A stretch of DNA of 15,300 nt, taken from contig RGUG01000010.1 of NCBI GenBank assembly GCA_010027915.1, forward strand, positions 1 to 15,300. Reading direction: 5' to 3'. The translations under genes were made by a program, and so were the position numbers. Under the pieces are notes generated by a model. That model searched no databases, had not been told where the DNA came from, and was given only the letters and a program-made list of their open reading frames with translations. Below, in pieces: positions 8,055 to 15,163 of this stretch. This DNA comes from a bacterium. GTDB lineage: Bacteria > Margulisbacteria > Marinamargulisbacteria > SXXA01. Position 1 is the stretch's first letter; each line of letters opens with the position of its first letter.

Positions 8055-8629
8055 TGTACCCATTTTATCCCCAAGAACTGGCCATTATGCAGACCCATAC
8101 TCGCCCTGCCCGGGCGGCCCACTCGGTACGGGTGGCCGAAACGGCGTGGCAATTGGCCCGTCATTGGGGAGCAGACGAAGGGGCCGCTTATCAGGCGGGA
8201 TTGCTACACGATGTGGCCAAAGCCTATACCCCGGACACCCTGCCGATGGTGCTTCCGGATCGGATGACCGAACTATGGCAGGCCTTTCCTGCGGTGTGGC
8301 ATGCGTTGATTGGGCCGGATGTGGTGCGGGCGTGCCACCTGCCCATTTCAGAGACCGTGGCAGAGGCCATACGATGGCATACCACGGGGTGTGATCAGAT
8401 GTCTTGTTTGACACAGGTGGTGTTTGTGGCCGATTATATCGAGCCTCAGCGGCCATTTGCGAATCGTGAGCAGGTGGAGGCGTTGGCGTATCAGCACCTT
8501 GAAGGGGCGGTATTGGCCATTGTGTCGGTGACCATTCGTCAGTTAATCAACCGATCGGCTCCTGTCCATCCGCATGCCATTGGGTGTTACAATGCGATGT
8601 GTCGTCATGGTGAACGGGAAGGGTATTAA
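8054..8629 (+). CDS. yqeK: YqeK-family HD-domain hydrolase (probable symmetrical Ap4A hydrolase)
   Basis: YqeK proteins are HD-superfamily metal-dependent phosphohydrolases; studied members split diadenosine tetraphosphate into two ADP. The 191-residue length is usual. Visible are His23 in AAHSVRVAE, the HD pair at residues 52-53 (GLLHDVAKAY), and the family signature AIRWHTTG followed by VVFVADYIEPQR, which closely resembles IRYHTxG...ADYIEPNR. The start used overlaps the previous stop (TGATG); a second ATG 11 codons on is possible but leaves little sequence before the first His. It is followed after 20 bases by the LCP gene and then rsfS, an order (yqeK, LCP, rsfS) common in Firmicutes and some other lineages, where it often lies near nadD. 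nadD is not in this window. Confidence 0.92.
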   Translation: MYPFYPQELAIMQTHTRPARAAHSVRVAETAWQLARHWGADEGAAYQAGLLHDVAKAYTPDTLPMVLPDRMTELWQAFPAVWHALIGPDVVRACHLPISETVAEAIRWHTTGCDQMSCLTQVVFVADYIEPQRPFANREQVEALAYQHLEGAVLAIVSVTIRQLINRSAPVHPHAIGCYNAMCRHGEREGY

Positions 8630-8649
8630 TCGATGCGGTCAGAGGGGAT

Positions 8650-10059
8650 ATGAGCAGGGCGTTTTTGAATTTAAAACGGTGTTATGTGTGGTATCAGCTG
8701 CATCGCAACCAATGGCCGGGCCGGTTGGTCCGGCTTCCCCTTTATGCGTTGTTGGTGTATTGCGTGTGGGCCTTTGTGTTGGCCAGCATGATCAGCCGGG
8801 CTTTGGTATTGGAAGTGGTGCTCGCATTAATGCCCAAAACCAAACTGGATGGCATGAATATTTTGGTGGTAGGCGTGGATAGTACGCATGGTATTCAGCG
8901 GTCGGATACCATTATGGTGCTCCATTTGGATGACAGCAAAAACAGGGTGGGGGTCATGTCCATCCCCCGTGACACGCGGGTGAATGTGGCGGGCATTGGG
9001 CCGACCAAAATCAACCATGCATATGCCTTTGGGGGCGTGTCGTTATTAAAACGGACGGTCATGGAATTTATGAATATTCCGATCGATCGGTATATACGGG
9101 TCAATCTGACCGGGGTACAGCATTTGGTGGACCAATTGGGGGGGGTGGTCGTCAATGTGCCCAAAAACATGTACTACGTGGATGCGGCGGGTGAATTATA
9201 CATTGAGTTAAAACAAGGCAAGCAAGTGTTAAATGGTAACAAGTCAGTGCAGTACCTTCGGTTTCGACATGACCAAGATTCTGATTTGGGACGCATTCAT
9301 CGCCAGCAGGGGTTTGTGCATTCGGTGGCCAATCGGATTGTGGAATTGGGGGATGATGCCAACTTGCCCCGCATTGTCGGTAAGCTGAGTCAATCGTTCG
9401 ATTCAGATCTATCCACCAAAGAGTTAACGGGGCTGGTGGTGCAATTTCGAGACGCATTGCATGCCGAACGGATCGACATGGGGACCATTCCCGGTATGGC
9501 GGTCTTAATGGAAGGGGTGAGTTATTGGAAACCTGATATTAGCCAGATGGACCGATCGGTGGACAGGGTGTTATTGGGTATTGACGTGCGGCAAGATCAG
9601 CTGGTCGAAAAAGTCAAAACCGAAGACCAATCCGCCAGTGGGGATGATCGGCGTACGGTGACCTTAAAAGAAGCCAAGCGGGTGGCGGAGCAATCCGAAT
9701 TGGCGACGGTTAAAAGCAAGCAAGGAAAAGACAAGGTCAAGGCCATTAAGCGACAATTGGTCGTTGAAATCTTGAATGGTTCGGGCACGCCGGGACAAGC
9801 CAACAAAGCGGCCGCAGCCTTGAAAAAAATGGGGTTCAAAGTGGCCCGGACGGGCAATGCAGGGTCATTTAAGTATGGCCAAACGTTGCTGGTGGACTGG
9901 CGAAACCAGGTCGATGACAGTGTGTCAGTGGCCCATGCACTGGGCATTGATCCGGCCAAAATTATTGTGTACAACCGCCCTAATAAAACGATTGATGCCA
10001 CGTTGGTGGTCGGCAAAGACTGGGATCAATTACCTAAGAAAGCAGGGGTTCAACGATGA
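8650..10059 (+). CDS. LytR-CpsA-Psr (LCP) family protein with C-terminal LytR_C domain
   Basis: LCP proteins are membrane-anchored transferases that attach lipid-linked glycopolymers to the cell wall. This 469-residue protein has a basic cytoplasmic start, a membrane segment (about 28-50), then the extracytoplasmic LCP domain. Its polyprenyl-phosphate-binding signatures are intact: RSDTIMV (84-90), SIPRDTRV (104-111), KINHAYAFGG (120-129), LGGVVV (163-168), and YLRFRHDQDSDLGRIHRQQ (from about 204), which carries the conserved Arg residues. From about residue 370, VVEILNGSGTPGQANKAA opens a LytR_C domain. The linker between is Lys/Glu-rich and of low complexity. The ATG has AGAGGGG just upstream. 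The stop overlaps the rsfS start by four bases. Which polymer it would transfer in a diderm with LPS is not evident from the sequence. Confidence 0.92.
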   Translation: MSRAFLNLKRCYVWYQLHRNQWPGRLVRLPLYALLVYCVWAFVLASMISRALVLEVVLALMPKTKLDGMNILVVGVDSTHGIQRSDTIMVLHLDDSKNRVGVMSIPRDTRVNVAGIGPTKINHAYAFGGVSLLKRTVMEFMNIPIDRYIRVNLTGVQHLVDQLGGVVVNVPKNMYYVDAAGELYIELKQGKQVLNGNKSVQYLRFRHDQDSDLGRIHRQQGFVHSVANRIVELGDDANLPRIVGKLSQSFDSDLSTKELTGLVVQFRDALHAERIDMGTIPGMAVLMEGVSYWKPDISQMDRSVDRVLLGIDVRQDQLVEKVKTEDQSASGDDRRTVTLKEAKRVAEQSELATVKSKQGKDKVKAIKRQLVVEILNGSGTPGQANKAAAALKKMGFKVARTGNAGSFKYGQTLLVDWRNQVDDSVSVAHALGIDPAKIIVYNRPNKTIDATLVVGKDWDQLPKKAGVQR

Positions 10060-10445
10060 CCGATTCACTTACCCAGTTAGTGGCAACCATTGCCGAAGCT
10101 TGTGTGTCACGCAAGGCCACCGATGTGAGGGGATATCAGTTGCGACACCCCCTATTTGAAGCGGCGGTAATGGTGGCCACCGTTTCAAATAGCACCCACC
10201 TCAAATCATTGCGAGATGAGGTGGCCAAGGTGTGTGACGGTGTCGATGCGTCAGGGGGACTCTCTGAAGTGTCAGGGCAATTGAGCAGTGGGTGGGTCAT
10301 GGTCACCATGCCAGGGACGCTGGTCTTGCATATTATGTTGCCTTCTATGCGGTCGTTTTATCAATTGGACGAGCTATACGCCACCCAGGGGCCGGTGACC
10401 CATTATACTGAGGACAATGCCACCCCGTACCCGCAGGGCGAATGA
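10056..10445 (+). CDS. rsfS: Ribosomal silencing factor RsfS (Iojap/YbeB family)
   Basis: RsfS binds ribosomal protein L14 and blocks joining of the two subunits when nutrients are short. The 129-residue protein follows the family pattern: a helical LVATIAEACVSRKATDV opening, a region equivalent to the usual YFVICTGNS (here AAVMVATVSNSTHLKSL), the GW-type strand SSGWVMVTMPGTLVLHIML, and the diagnostic end MRSFYQLDELYA, matching RxFYxLExLW. It is more divergent than most: the first strand is altered and a short acidic tail follows. The ATG overlaps the LCP stop (ATGA), and the position after yqeK and LCP strongly supports the call. It is the last gene of this block. Confidence 0.85.
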   Translation: MTDSLTQLVATIAEACVSRKATDVRGYQLRHPLFEAAVMVATVSNSTHLKSLRDEVAKVCDGVDASGGLSEVSGQLSSGWVMVTMPGTLVLHIMLPSMRSFYQLDELYATQGPVTHYTEDNATPYPQGE

Positions 10446-10459
10446 TCTGTATTGATGGG

Positions 10460-10487
10460 TTTACATCATGCCGTCCTTTGCTATACT
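10460..10487 (+). promoter_or_regulatory. Sigma-70-type promoter for the skp-lpxD block
   Basis: TTTACA (10460-10465) and TATACT (10482-10487) each match consensus at five of six bases and are 16 bases apart. It lies in the 116-bp gap after rsfS, the only sizeable gap on the plus strand. Transcription would begin near 10494, giving a leader of about 68 bases before skp. Confidence 0.65.
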
Positions 10488-10521
10488 CAAACTTTTCGGA
10501 GTAGCGGTAAGCCGTTTGTAC

Positions 10522-10540
10522 GAGTAGGCCTGAGTAGGCC
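10522..10540 (+). repeat. Tandem 9-base repeat in the skp leader
   Basis: GAGTAGGCC occurs twice, ten bases apart (10522-10530 and 10532-10540). The two GGCC ends can also pair around a six-base loop. It lies between the promoter and the skp Shine-Dalgarno, so it would be in the mRNA leader. Confidence 0.6.
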
Positions 10541-10561
10541 ATTGATCATAAGGAGTTTACA

Positions 10562-11023
10562 ATGAACATGCGTGTATGGCTGATGGTGTCGTTGCTGACC
10601 GGGGCATTGGTAGCCCCTGCGTTTGCCGCCTCTGAATTTGGGGTTGTGGATATGGAGCGTGTGGCAGCCCGTTATTCAGATGCCATTAAGTTGCAAGAAG
10701 AATTAAAAAAGCGACGCGAAACGTTTCAGGCCACTTTGGACGAAAAAACCAAAAAATTTGAAGAGTTTCGAAAAAAAGCAAAGAAAGAAGACGAGGTTCG
10801 CAGCTTTGCCGCTAAAATTGAATCTGAACTCAAACCCAAGCAGGAAGAGTTGGTTCGGTATGAACAAGAGCAAAACATGAAGATGTTTGCCAAGATTGTG
10901 GCGGCGTCTGATGTGGTCGCCAAAAAATATGGGGTGGGCACGGTGGTAGACAAACGCGTGGTATTGTCAGGTGGATATGACATGACCGACGCGCTGGTTG
11001 TTGAATTAAACAAAACCAAATAA
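10562..11023 (+). CDS. skp: Skp/OmpH family periplasmic chaperone
   Basis: Skp captures unfolded outer-membrane proteins in the periplasm and helps deliver them to the BAM complex. The 153-residue precursor begins with a clear signal peptide (MNMRVWLMVSLLTGALVAPAFA, residues 1-22, cleavage likely after AFA). The mature part starts with the family strand FGVVDMERV, continues as a long Lys/Glu-rich coiled coil (about 42-105, the tentacles), and ends with VVDKRVVLSGGYDMTDALVVEL, which fits the Skp C-terminal strand and helix pattern. The Shine-Dalgarno AAGGAG (10550-10555) is six bases before the ATG, and a promoter lies about 75-100 bases upstream. lpxD follows after six bases, the same skp-lpxD order as in Proteobacteria, although bamA is not upstream here. 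Confidence 0.92.
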   Translation: MNMRVWLMVSLLTGALVAPAFAASEFGVVDMERVAARYSDAIKLQEELKKRRETFQATLDEKTKKFEEFRKKAKKEDEVRSFAAKIESELKPKQEELVRYEQEQNMKMFAKIVAASDVVAKKYGVGTVVDKRVVLSGGYDMTDALVVELNKTK

Positions 11024-11029
11024 CAGTCG

Positions 11030-12004
11030 GTGAAACTTGGCGACATTGCCCACTGCCTTCGGGGTCAATTGGTAGGGGATTCAACCCTACCGATTGACTC
11101 AATCGGTGCCCTAGGGGATGGCCCCTCTGATTTAACTTTTGTCATGGATGCAGTGGCCAGTCGACGGTTGGATCCAACCTTGCATCGGGCGGTGGTGGCC
11201 CCTTTTTTAATCCCACAAATGGCCCATCAGGTGGTGGTATCAAACCCTCGGTGGGCCATGGCCCATCTGATTCCATTGTTTTTTCCCTTGCCGTCTCGCA
11301 TCGCAGGGGTATCCCCCTTGGCGGTGGTATCAGACGGGGCGGCCATACACCCCAGTGCCACAGTAGACGCCGGGGCGGTCATTGAAGCGGGGGTGACCAT
11401 TGGGGCCGATACCCATGTGATGTCTCGTGTCACTGTGCTGCAGTCGGTTAGCATAGGCGATGGGTGTGTGTTGTATCCAGGTGTGGTGGTCTACCCTCGG
11501 TCCGTGATTGGGCATCGGGTCTGTATTCATGCCAATGCGGTGATTGGATCCGATGGGTTTGGGTATGTGGCCCATGAGGGACAATCCGTCAAAATGCCCC
11601 ATGTCGGACGGGCCGTCATCGGAGACGAGTGCGAAATTGGGGCGGGGGCTTGCATTGACCGGTCAGTATTAGGCGATACGGTATTGGGCAAGGGGGTCAA
11701 ACTGGATAACATGGTCCACATTGCCCATCATTGCAGGGTAGGAGAGGGGAGCGTGGTGGCGGCCATGACGGGTTTAACAGGGGGGGTCAGCATCGGCAAA
11801 GGGGTGCAAATTGGGGGGCAAGCGGGGTTGGCCAATGCCACCATTGGGGATGGGGCAGTGATTGCGGCCCGTGCGGGGGTGACCACGGATGTTCCCCCTG
11901 GGGCAGTGGTGTCGGGATTTCCGGCATGGTCACACCGCAAGGAGTTGATAAAAGAAGCATGGTTACGAAAGATGAGCCAAACAACACAAAGGAGAAAACC
12001 ATGA
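11030..12004 (+). CDS. lpxD: UDP-3-O-acylglucosamine N-acyltransferase LpxD
   Basis: LpxD adds the second hydroxy-acyl chain in lipid A synthesis, using acyl-ACP, in the cytoplasm. The 324-residue length is a little below the E. coli enzyme. An N-terminal uridine-binding region (about 1-100) is followed by a left-handed beta-helix of hexapeptide repeats (about 105-290). The conserved GSDGFGY (173-179) and DNMVHIAHHCRVGEG (226-240) are present; His233 in the IAH motif lines up with the catalytic histidine. A short basic helical tail ends the protein. The start is GTG, only six bases after the skp stop, with no good Shine-Dalgarno, so coupling to skp is likely. The stop overlaps the next ATG by four bases. 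Confidence 0.95.
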   Translation: MKLGDIAHCLRGQLVGDSTLPIDSIGALGDGPSDLTFVMDAVASRRLDPTLHRAVVAPFLIPQMAHQVVVSNPRWAMAHLIPLFFPLPSRIAGVSPLAVVSDGAAIHPSATVDAGAVIEAGVTIGADTHVMSRVTVLQSVSIGDGCVLYPGVVVYPRSVIGHRVCIHANAVIGSDGFGYVAHEGQSVKMPHVGRAVIGDECEIGAGACIDRSVLGDTVLGKGVKLDNMVHIAHHCRVGEGSVVAAMTGLTGGVSIGKGVQIGGQAGLANATIGDGAVIAARAGVTTDVPPGAVVSGFPAWSHRKELIKEAWLRKMSQTTQRRKP

Positions 12005-12666
12005 GCATACGCAAGATGATCGGGTGGGGTGTCCTGGCGTGGGGATTGTCCACCCACATGGTAATGGCGGTATCATCCTTAAATGGGTCAACAGGGTTAA
12101 TCCTGATACCCACCGCAGAAGCATTGTCGTACATGCAGTCCGAGCTGGCGGTGGACTATCGCTTTTTTGGTTCCACACAGACCAACAGCCTCAAATACAA
12201 CGTGGGGATTGCCAAAAACTTGGAAGTGGGGATCTTGGGTGGGTCGGTGCCGGCCGAAGGGTTTTTCGTGAATGCCAAGTATTTTTTGATGTCAGATACC
12301 CAACGGTACCCGTTGTCCATGGCCGTAGGGGTTCAGAATGTGGGATCCAAAACCGAATCGACCCTGTATCTGGTCTTATCCAAACGGTTTGATCAAAATA
12401 TGGCGGTTCATGGTGGGTTTGTGGGGGTGTTTACCCCCACTGAAGTCCGACCCGAAATGATGGCCGGTATCGAATACATGCTCAATGACAAAGTGTCCCT
12501 GTTGGCCGATACCATGACCCAAAGCAAAAAATTATGGGTGAATGTGGGAGTGAGAATCGAAGTGTTGCCCGCATTGGTGCTCAGGGCCTCGGTATTGGAT
12601 ATCACCAAAGCGGGATCCACCGACACGGTCACCACATTGGGTGCCAGCTATTCGGTATTTTTGTAG
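12001..12666 (+). CDS. YjbH-like outer-membrane beta-barrel protein
   Basis: This 221-residue secreted protein has a signal peptide (residues 1-23, ending THMVMA), then NGSTGLILIPTAEAL, which resembles the NGxTGLIxIPTA opening of the YjbH group of exopolysaccharide-linked outer-membrane proteins. The rest alternates short amphipathic strands (LAVDYRFF, LEVGILGG, STLYLVLSKRF, VSLLADTM, LWVNVGVRIEV) and ends in the aromatic strand LGASYSVFL, as expected of a barrel recognised by BAM. It is much shorter than YjbH of E. coli, about one barrel. The frame runs open upstream through lpxD, but the ATG at 12001 has AAAGGAG (11988-11994) six bases ahead and begins the signal peptide. It lies between lipid A and heptose genes, which suggests a role in surface polysaccharide or outer-membrane structure; that role is inferred. 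Confidence 0.75.
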   Translation: MSIRKMIGWGVLAWGLSTHMVMAVSSLNGSTGLILIPTAEALSYMQSELAVDYRFFGSTQTNSLKYNVGIAKNLEVGILGGSVPAEGFFVNAKYFLMSDTQRYPLSMAVGVQNVGSKTESTLYLVLSKRFDQNMAVHGGFVGVFTPTEVRPEMMAGIEYMLNDKVSLLADTMTQSKKLWVNVGVRIEVLPALVLRASVLDITKAGSTDTVTTLGASYSVFL

Positions 12667-12667
12667 G

Positions 12668-13534
12668 ATGACTGGCTTGCCGCCCCTGTCCACATTGTGT
12701 CCGGCATCGGTACTGGTCATCGGGGATGTGATGTTAGATGAGTACCACTGGTGTACGGTACATCGCATTTCGCCCGAATCGCCGGTGCCAGTGTGTCAGG
12801 TGAGTCATACCACCGTAGCACCGGGTGGGGCAGGCAATGTCGCCCACAACATGGTGGCCATGGGTAGCCAGGTGGCAGTGGTCGGCACGGTGGGCGATGA
12901 CAGCAGTGGGGATCGGCTGCGGACGGCCCTAAAAGAAGGAGGCGTCAGCATTGATGGGGTGGTGGTGGTGCCCCATCGGCCCACCATTTTAAAATCCCGC
13001 ATTATTGCCCATCATCAGCAAGTGGTGAGGGTGGACCGGGAACCATCGGCCATGGTGTCGTCCCGGGTGGCCGCCCACTTGTGGGCCCATATTCAGGGGG
13101 TCATGCCCACGGTGAGGGTGGTGGTGATCTCTGATTATGGCAAGGGGACCTTATCAGACCCCTTGATAAAGAAAACCATTGGGCAGGCCAAACAACAGGG
13201 GTGCCCGGTGTTAATTGATCCCAAGGGATCTCGGTATCATAAGTACCGGGGGGCGACCCTGTTGACCCCTAACTTTGCAGAATTTTGTTTGGCCATTGGC
13301 AAAACCCCCACCACCGAAGAAGCCATATGCCGAGAAGGCAAGCGGTTGTTGCAGCGGTTGCAATTGTCAGCCTTACTGATTACCCGCTCCGAAAAAGGCA
13401 TGACCTTGATACTGCCCGATCGGGTGGTGCATTTAGATACCGTTGCCAAACAAGTCTATGACATTACCGGGGCGGGGGATACGGTGGTGGCATGGTTAGC
13501 GGTTGGGTTGGCCAACGGATGCGGCACCAGGTAA
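12668..13534 (+). CDS. rfaE1: D-glycero-beta-D-manno-heptose-7-phosphate kinase (RfaE1/HldE N-domain), short C-terminus
   Basis: RfaE1 makes heptose 1,7-bisphosphate for LPS inner core. It is a PfkB/ribokinase-fold kinase: GDVMLDEY (19-26), [10 protein letters not shown] (33-42), [10 protein letters not shown] (52-61), VISDYGKG (153-160), VLIDPKG (181-187), TPNFAE (200-205) and the catalytic GAGDTV with Asp271. With the ATG at 12668 it is 288 residues. Family members usually run about 315-330: after GAGDTV they continue with the AN.AAG..V.K.GT..V helix region. Here the frame stops 17 residues after Asp271 (LANGCGTR), so those last helices near the nucleotide site are missing. The stop lies inside the next gene, which starts in another frame. 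The start follows the previous stop after one base, with only weak Shine-Dalgarno potential. Confidence 0.88.
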   Translation: MTGLPPLSTLCPASVLVIGDVMLDEYHWCTVHRISPESPVPVCQVSHTTVAPGGAGNVAHNMVAMGSQVAVVGTVGDDSSGDRLRTALKEGGVSIDGVVVVPHRPTILKSRIIAHHQQVVRVDREPSAMVSSRVAAHLWAHIQGVMPTVRVVVISDYGKGTLSDPLIKKTIGQAKQQGCPVLIDPKGSRYHKYRGATLLTPNFAEFCLAIGKTPTTEEAICREGKRLLQRLQLSALLITRSEKGMTLILPDRVVHLDTVAKQVYDITGAGDTVVAWLAVGLANGCGTR

Positions 13535-13935
13535 ACGGCCCATTGGTGTTTACCAATGGCTGTTTTGATTTGTTGCATCCTGGCCATGTGGCGTATTTAG
13601 AAGCGGCCCGGTCGTTGGGGGTTGCCTTGGTAGTGGGCCTCAATTCGGATGCCAGTGTCCAACGCCTTAAAGGGCCGTCGCGACCCGTGCAAGCCGAACA
13701 GAATCGGGCACGGGTATTGGCAGGATTAGCCGCGGTGGATGGGGTGGTGATCTTTGATCAAGATACCCCCATTGCGTTAATTGAGTATCTGACGCCCGAT
13801 GTTCATGTCAAAGGGGGGGATTATCAGGTCGAGACCTTGCCCGAAACTCCGGTGGTTCAGGCCTATGGTGGCCCGTTTGTGGTGGGACATGGGTGCACGG
13901 GTATCATCGACCGCATTCGAGGTCAGCATGGATAA
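13492..13935 (+). CDS. rfaE2: Heptose 1-phosphate nucleotidyltransferase (RfaE2/HldE C-domain)
   Basis: RfaE2 activates D-glycero-beta-D-manno-heptose 1-phosphate to ADP-heptose for LPS core. The 147-residue protein is a typical cytidylyltransferase-like domain: [12 protein letters not shown] (21-32, with the HxGH nucleotide-binding motif), [29 protein letters not shown], and VHVKGGDY. The usual C-terminal STTxII segment is reduced to CTGIIDRI. Two starts are possible: the ATG at 13492 (preceded by GGTGGTGG, used here because family members have about 20 residues before TNGCFD) and one at 13519. The gene overlaps rfaE1 by 43 bases in another frame, where E. coli has one fused HldE protein. 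Its end overlaps the next gene by eight bases. Confidence 0.9.
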   Translation: MVSGWVGQRMRHQVNGPLVFTNGCFDLLHPGHVAYLEAARSLGVALVVGLNSDASVQRLKGPSRPVQAEQNRARVLAGLAAVDGVVIFDQDTPIALIEYLTPDVHVKGGDYQVETLPETPVVQAYGGPFVVGHGCTGIIDRIRGQHG

Positions 13936-15163
13936 CATTCGCGAGTGGGTCAAAGCCAAAGGGACGGGGGCGACCATGGGAAAATCGTTGTCGGATGACC
14001 AAGTGGCCCGTTTGACCGATGGGTTGAATCGTGAGGATGTGCCACTGGCAACCCGCATGACGTTGTTGGTGGCCTTGATCATGTTGCCAGGGACCCCGGC
14101 CGAAACAGAATGGGTGACACGGGTGATGTCAGATGCCACGGTCTTGCCGTTGCCCCTCCGCTGGGTGATCACCCATCAATACCCTACCCCCTTGGCGGCG
14201 TTGGCAGGGCGGGTAATCGCCGGGAACGATTTATCAAAAAGTGAGGCGGATCGGGCCATGGCGTGGGTGTTTGGAGAAGACGATGATGCCATCAAGGCGG
14301 CGTTATTAGAAGGGTTGCGACTCAAGCGAGAAACCCCCACCGAAAACCTGGCCGCTTGGGGGGCGTGTCAGCAACGCACGACGCCCCTGCAAACCGATGA
14401 GCCCATGGTCTTGGATTTGGCCCATCCGTATGATGGGTTTTCGAGAACCCCGTGGTTGGCACCGTTTGTGGCCTCAACTTTGGCGGCGTGTGGGGTGCCG
14501 GTGGTATTGCACGGCGTGCCCATGGGCACGCCTAAAAATGGAATAAACACCCATCAGATCTTGCAACAGTATGGCCGTCACATTCCCCAGTCGGGGACAG
14601 AAAGTGTGGCACGGTTGCGTGCCACGGGGTGGACGTATGTGGCACAATCGGTGGTGTGCCCTGCGTTGTGGTCCTTGCATGCGTTGCGGGTGGCCATGGT
14701 CAAACGGCCTGTATTGGCCACCGTTGAAAAACTCATGGTACCGGTTCGTGCCCGTCGTACGTACTTGGCCGCCAGTTACACCCATCCACCGTATCAAGTA
14801 AAAATGACGGACTTAATGGCCCGTTTGCCCGTCCACCAGTGGGTGGTGGTACGTGGGCAAGAGGGGGGAGTCCAATTACCCATTGACCGTCGGTGCCCAT
14901 GGGTGACGGTGCCGCCTACCTTGGATGGGTTTGTATCGCCCGAGTGGGTGGGGGTCGCCCGTGATGACCGCAAGCTAAGCCTGGAGGATGCACAGCCCGA
15001 AGGGGTATTAACCCATGACGGACACCCTTGGCGGGCGTTATTGCGGTGGCAATGTGCGGCGTGGGTGCACTGGATTCAACCGGACGGCACCGCGTTGGCA
15101 AGGGTAGATGATGCGTTGCGATCCCATGCCGCATGGGATCGATGGCACCGATGGGGTATCTAA
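13928..15163 (+). CDS. TrpD2/YbiB-like protein (anthranilate phosphoribosyltransferase fold)
   Basis: The 411-residue protein resembles the TrpD2/YbiB branch of the glycosyltransferase family 3 fold; YbiB binds nucleic acid and lacks the tryptophan-pathway activity of TrpD. Matching parts are [23 protein letters not shown] (from about residue 177), a conserved core around [22 protein letters not shown] (about 254-275), [19 protein letters not shown] (about 279-297), and [13 protein letters not shown] near 305-317. The usual single helical N-domain appears twice: residues about 3-62 ([14 protein letters not shown], then [15 protein letters not shown]) and about 95-150 ([14 protein letters not shown], then [16 protein letters not shown]). 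The ATG at 13928 has GAGGT four bases upstream; a longer frame to 13799 lies inside rfaE2. It is not a tryptophan gene by context. It sits after LPS genes, so its role here is open. Confidence 0.75.
   Translation: MDNIREWVKAKGTGATMGKSLSDDQVARLTDGLNREDVPLATRMTLLVALIMLPGTPAETEWVTRVMSDATVLPLPLRWVITHQYPTPLAALAGRVIAGNDLSKSEADRAMAWVFGEDDDAIKAALLEGLRLKRETPTENLAAWGACQQRTTPLQTDEPMVLDLAHPYDGFSRTPWLAPFVASTLAACGVPVVLHGVPMGTPKNGINTHQILQQYGRHIPQSGTESVARLRATGWTYVAQSVVCPALWSLHALRVAMVKRPVLATVEKLMVPVRARRTYLAASYTHPPYQVKMTDLMARLPVHQWVVVRGQEGGVQLPIDRRCPWVTVPPTLDGFVSPEWVGVARDDRKLSLEDAQPEGVLTHDGHPWRALLRWQCAAWVHWIQPDGTALARVDDALRSHAAWDRWHRWGI

Noticed and set aside
11731..12000. A 90-codon upstream extension of the YjbH-like protein through lpxD
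   Set aside because: The extension is Gly-rich frame shadow of lpxD hexapeptide repeats, and a signal peptide with a strong ribosome site begins at 12001.
13480..13560. A programmed frameshift making one fused RfaE1-RfaE2 protein
   Set aside because: Even a frameshift in the overlap would not restore the missing kinase tail and linker, and I see no clear slippery sequence there; RfaE2 has its own ATG codons.
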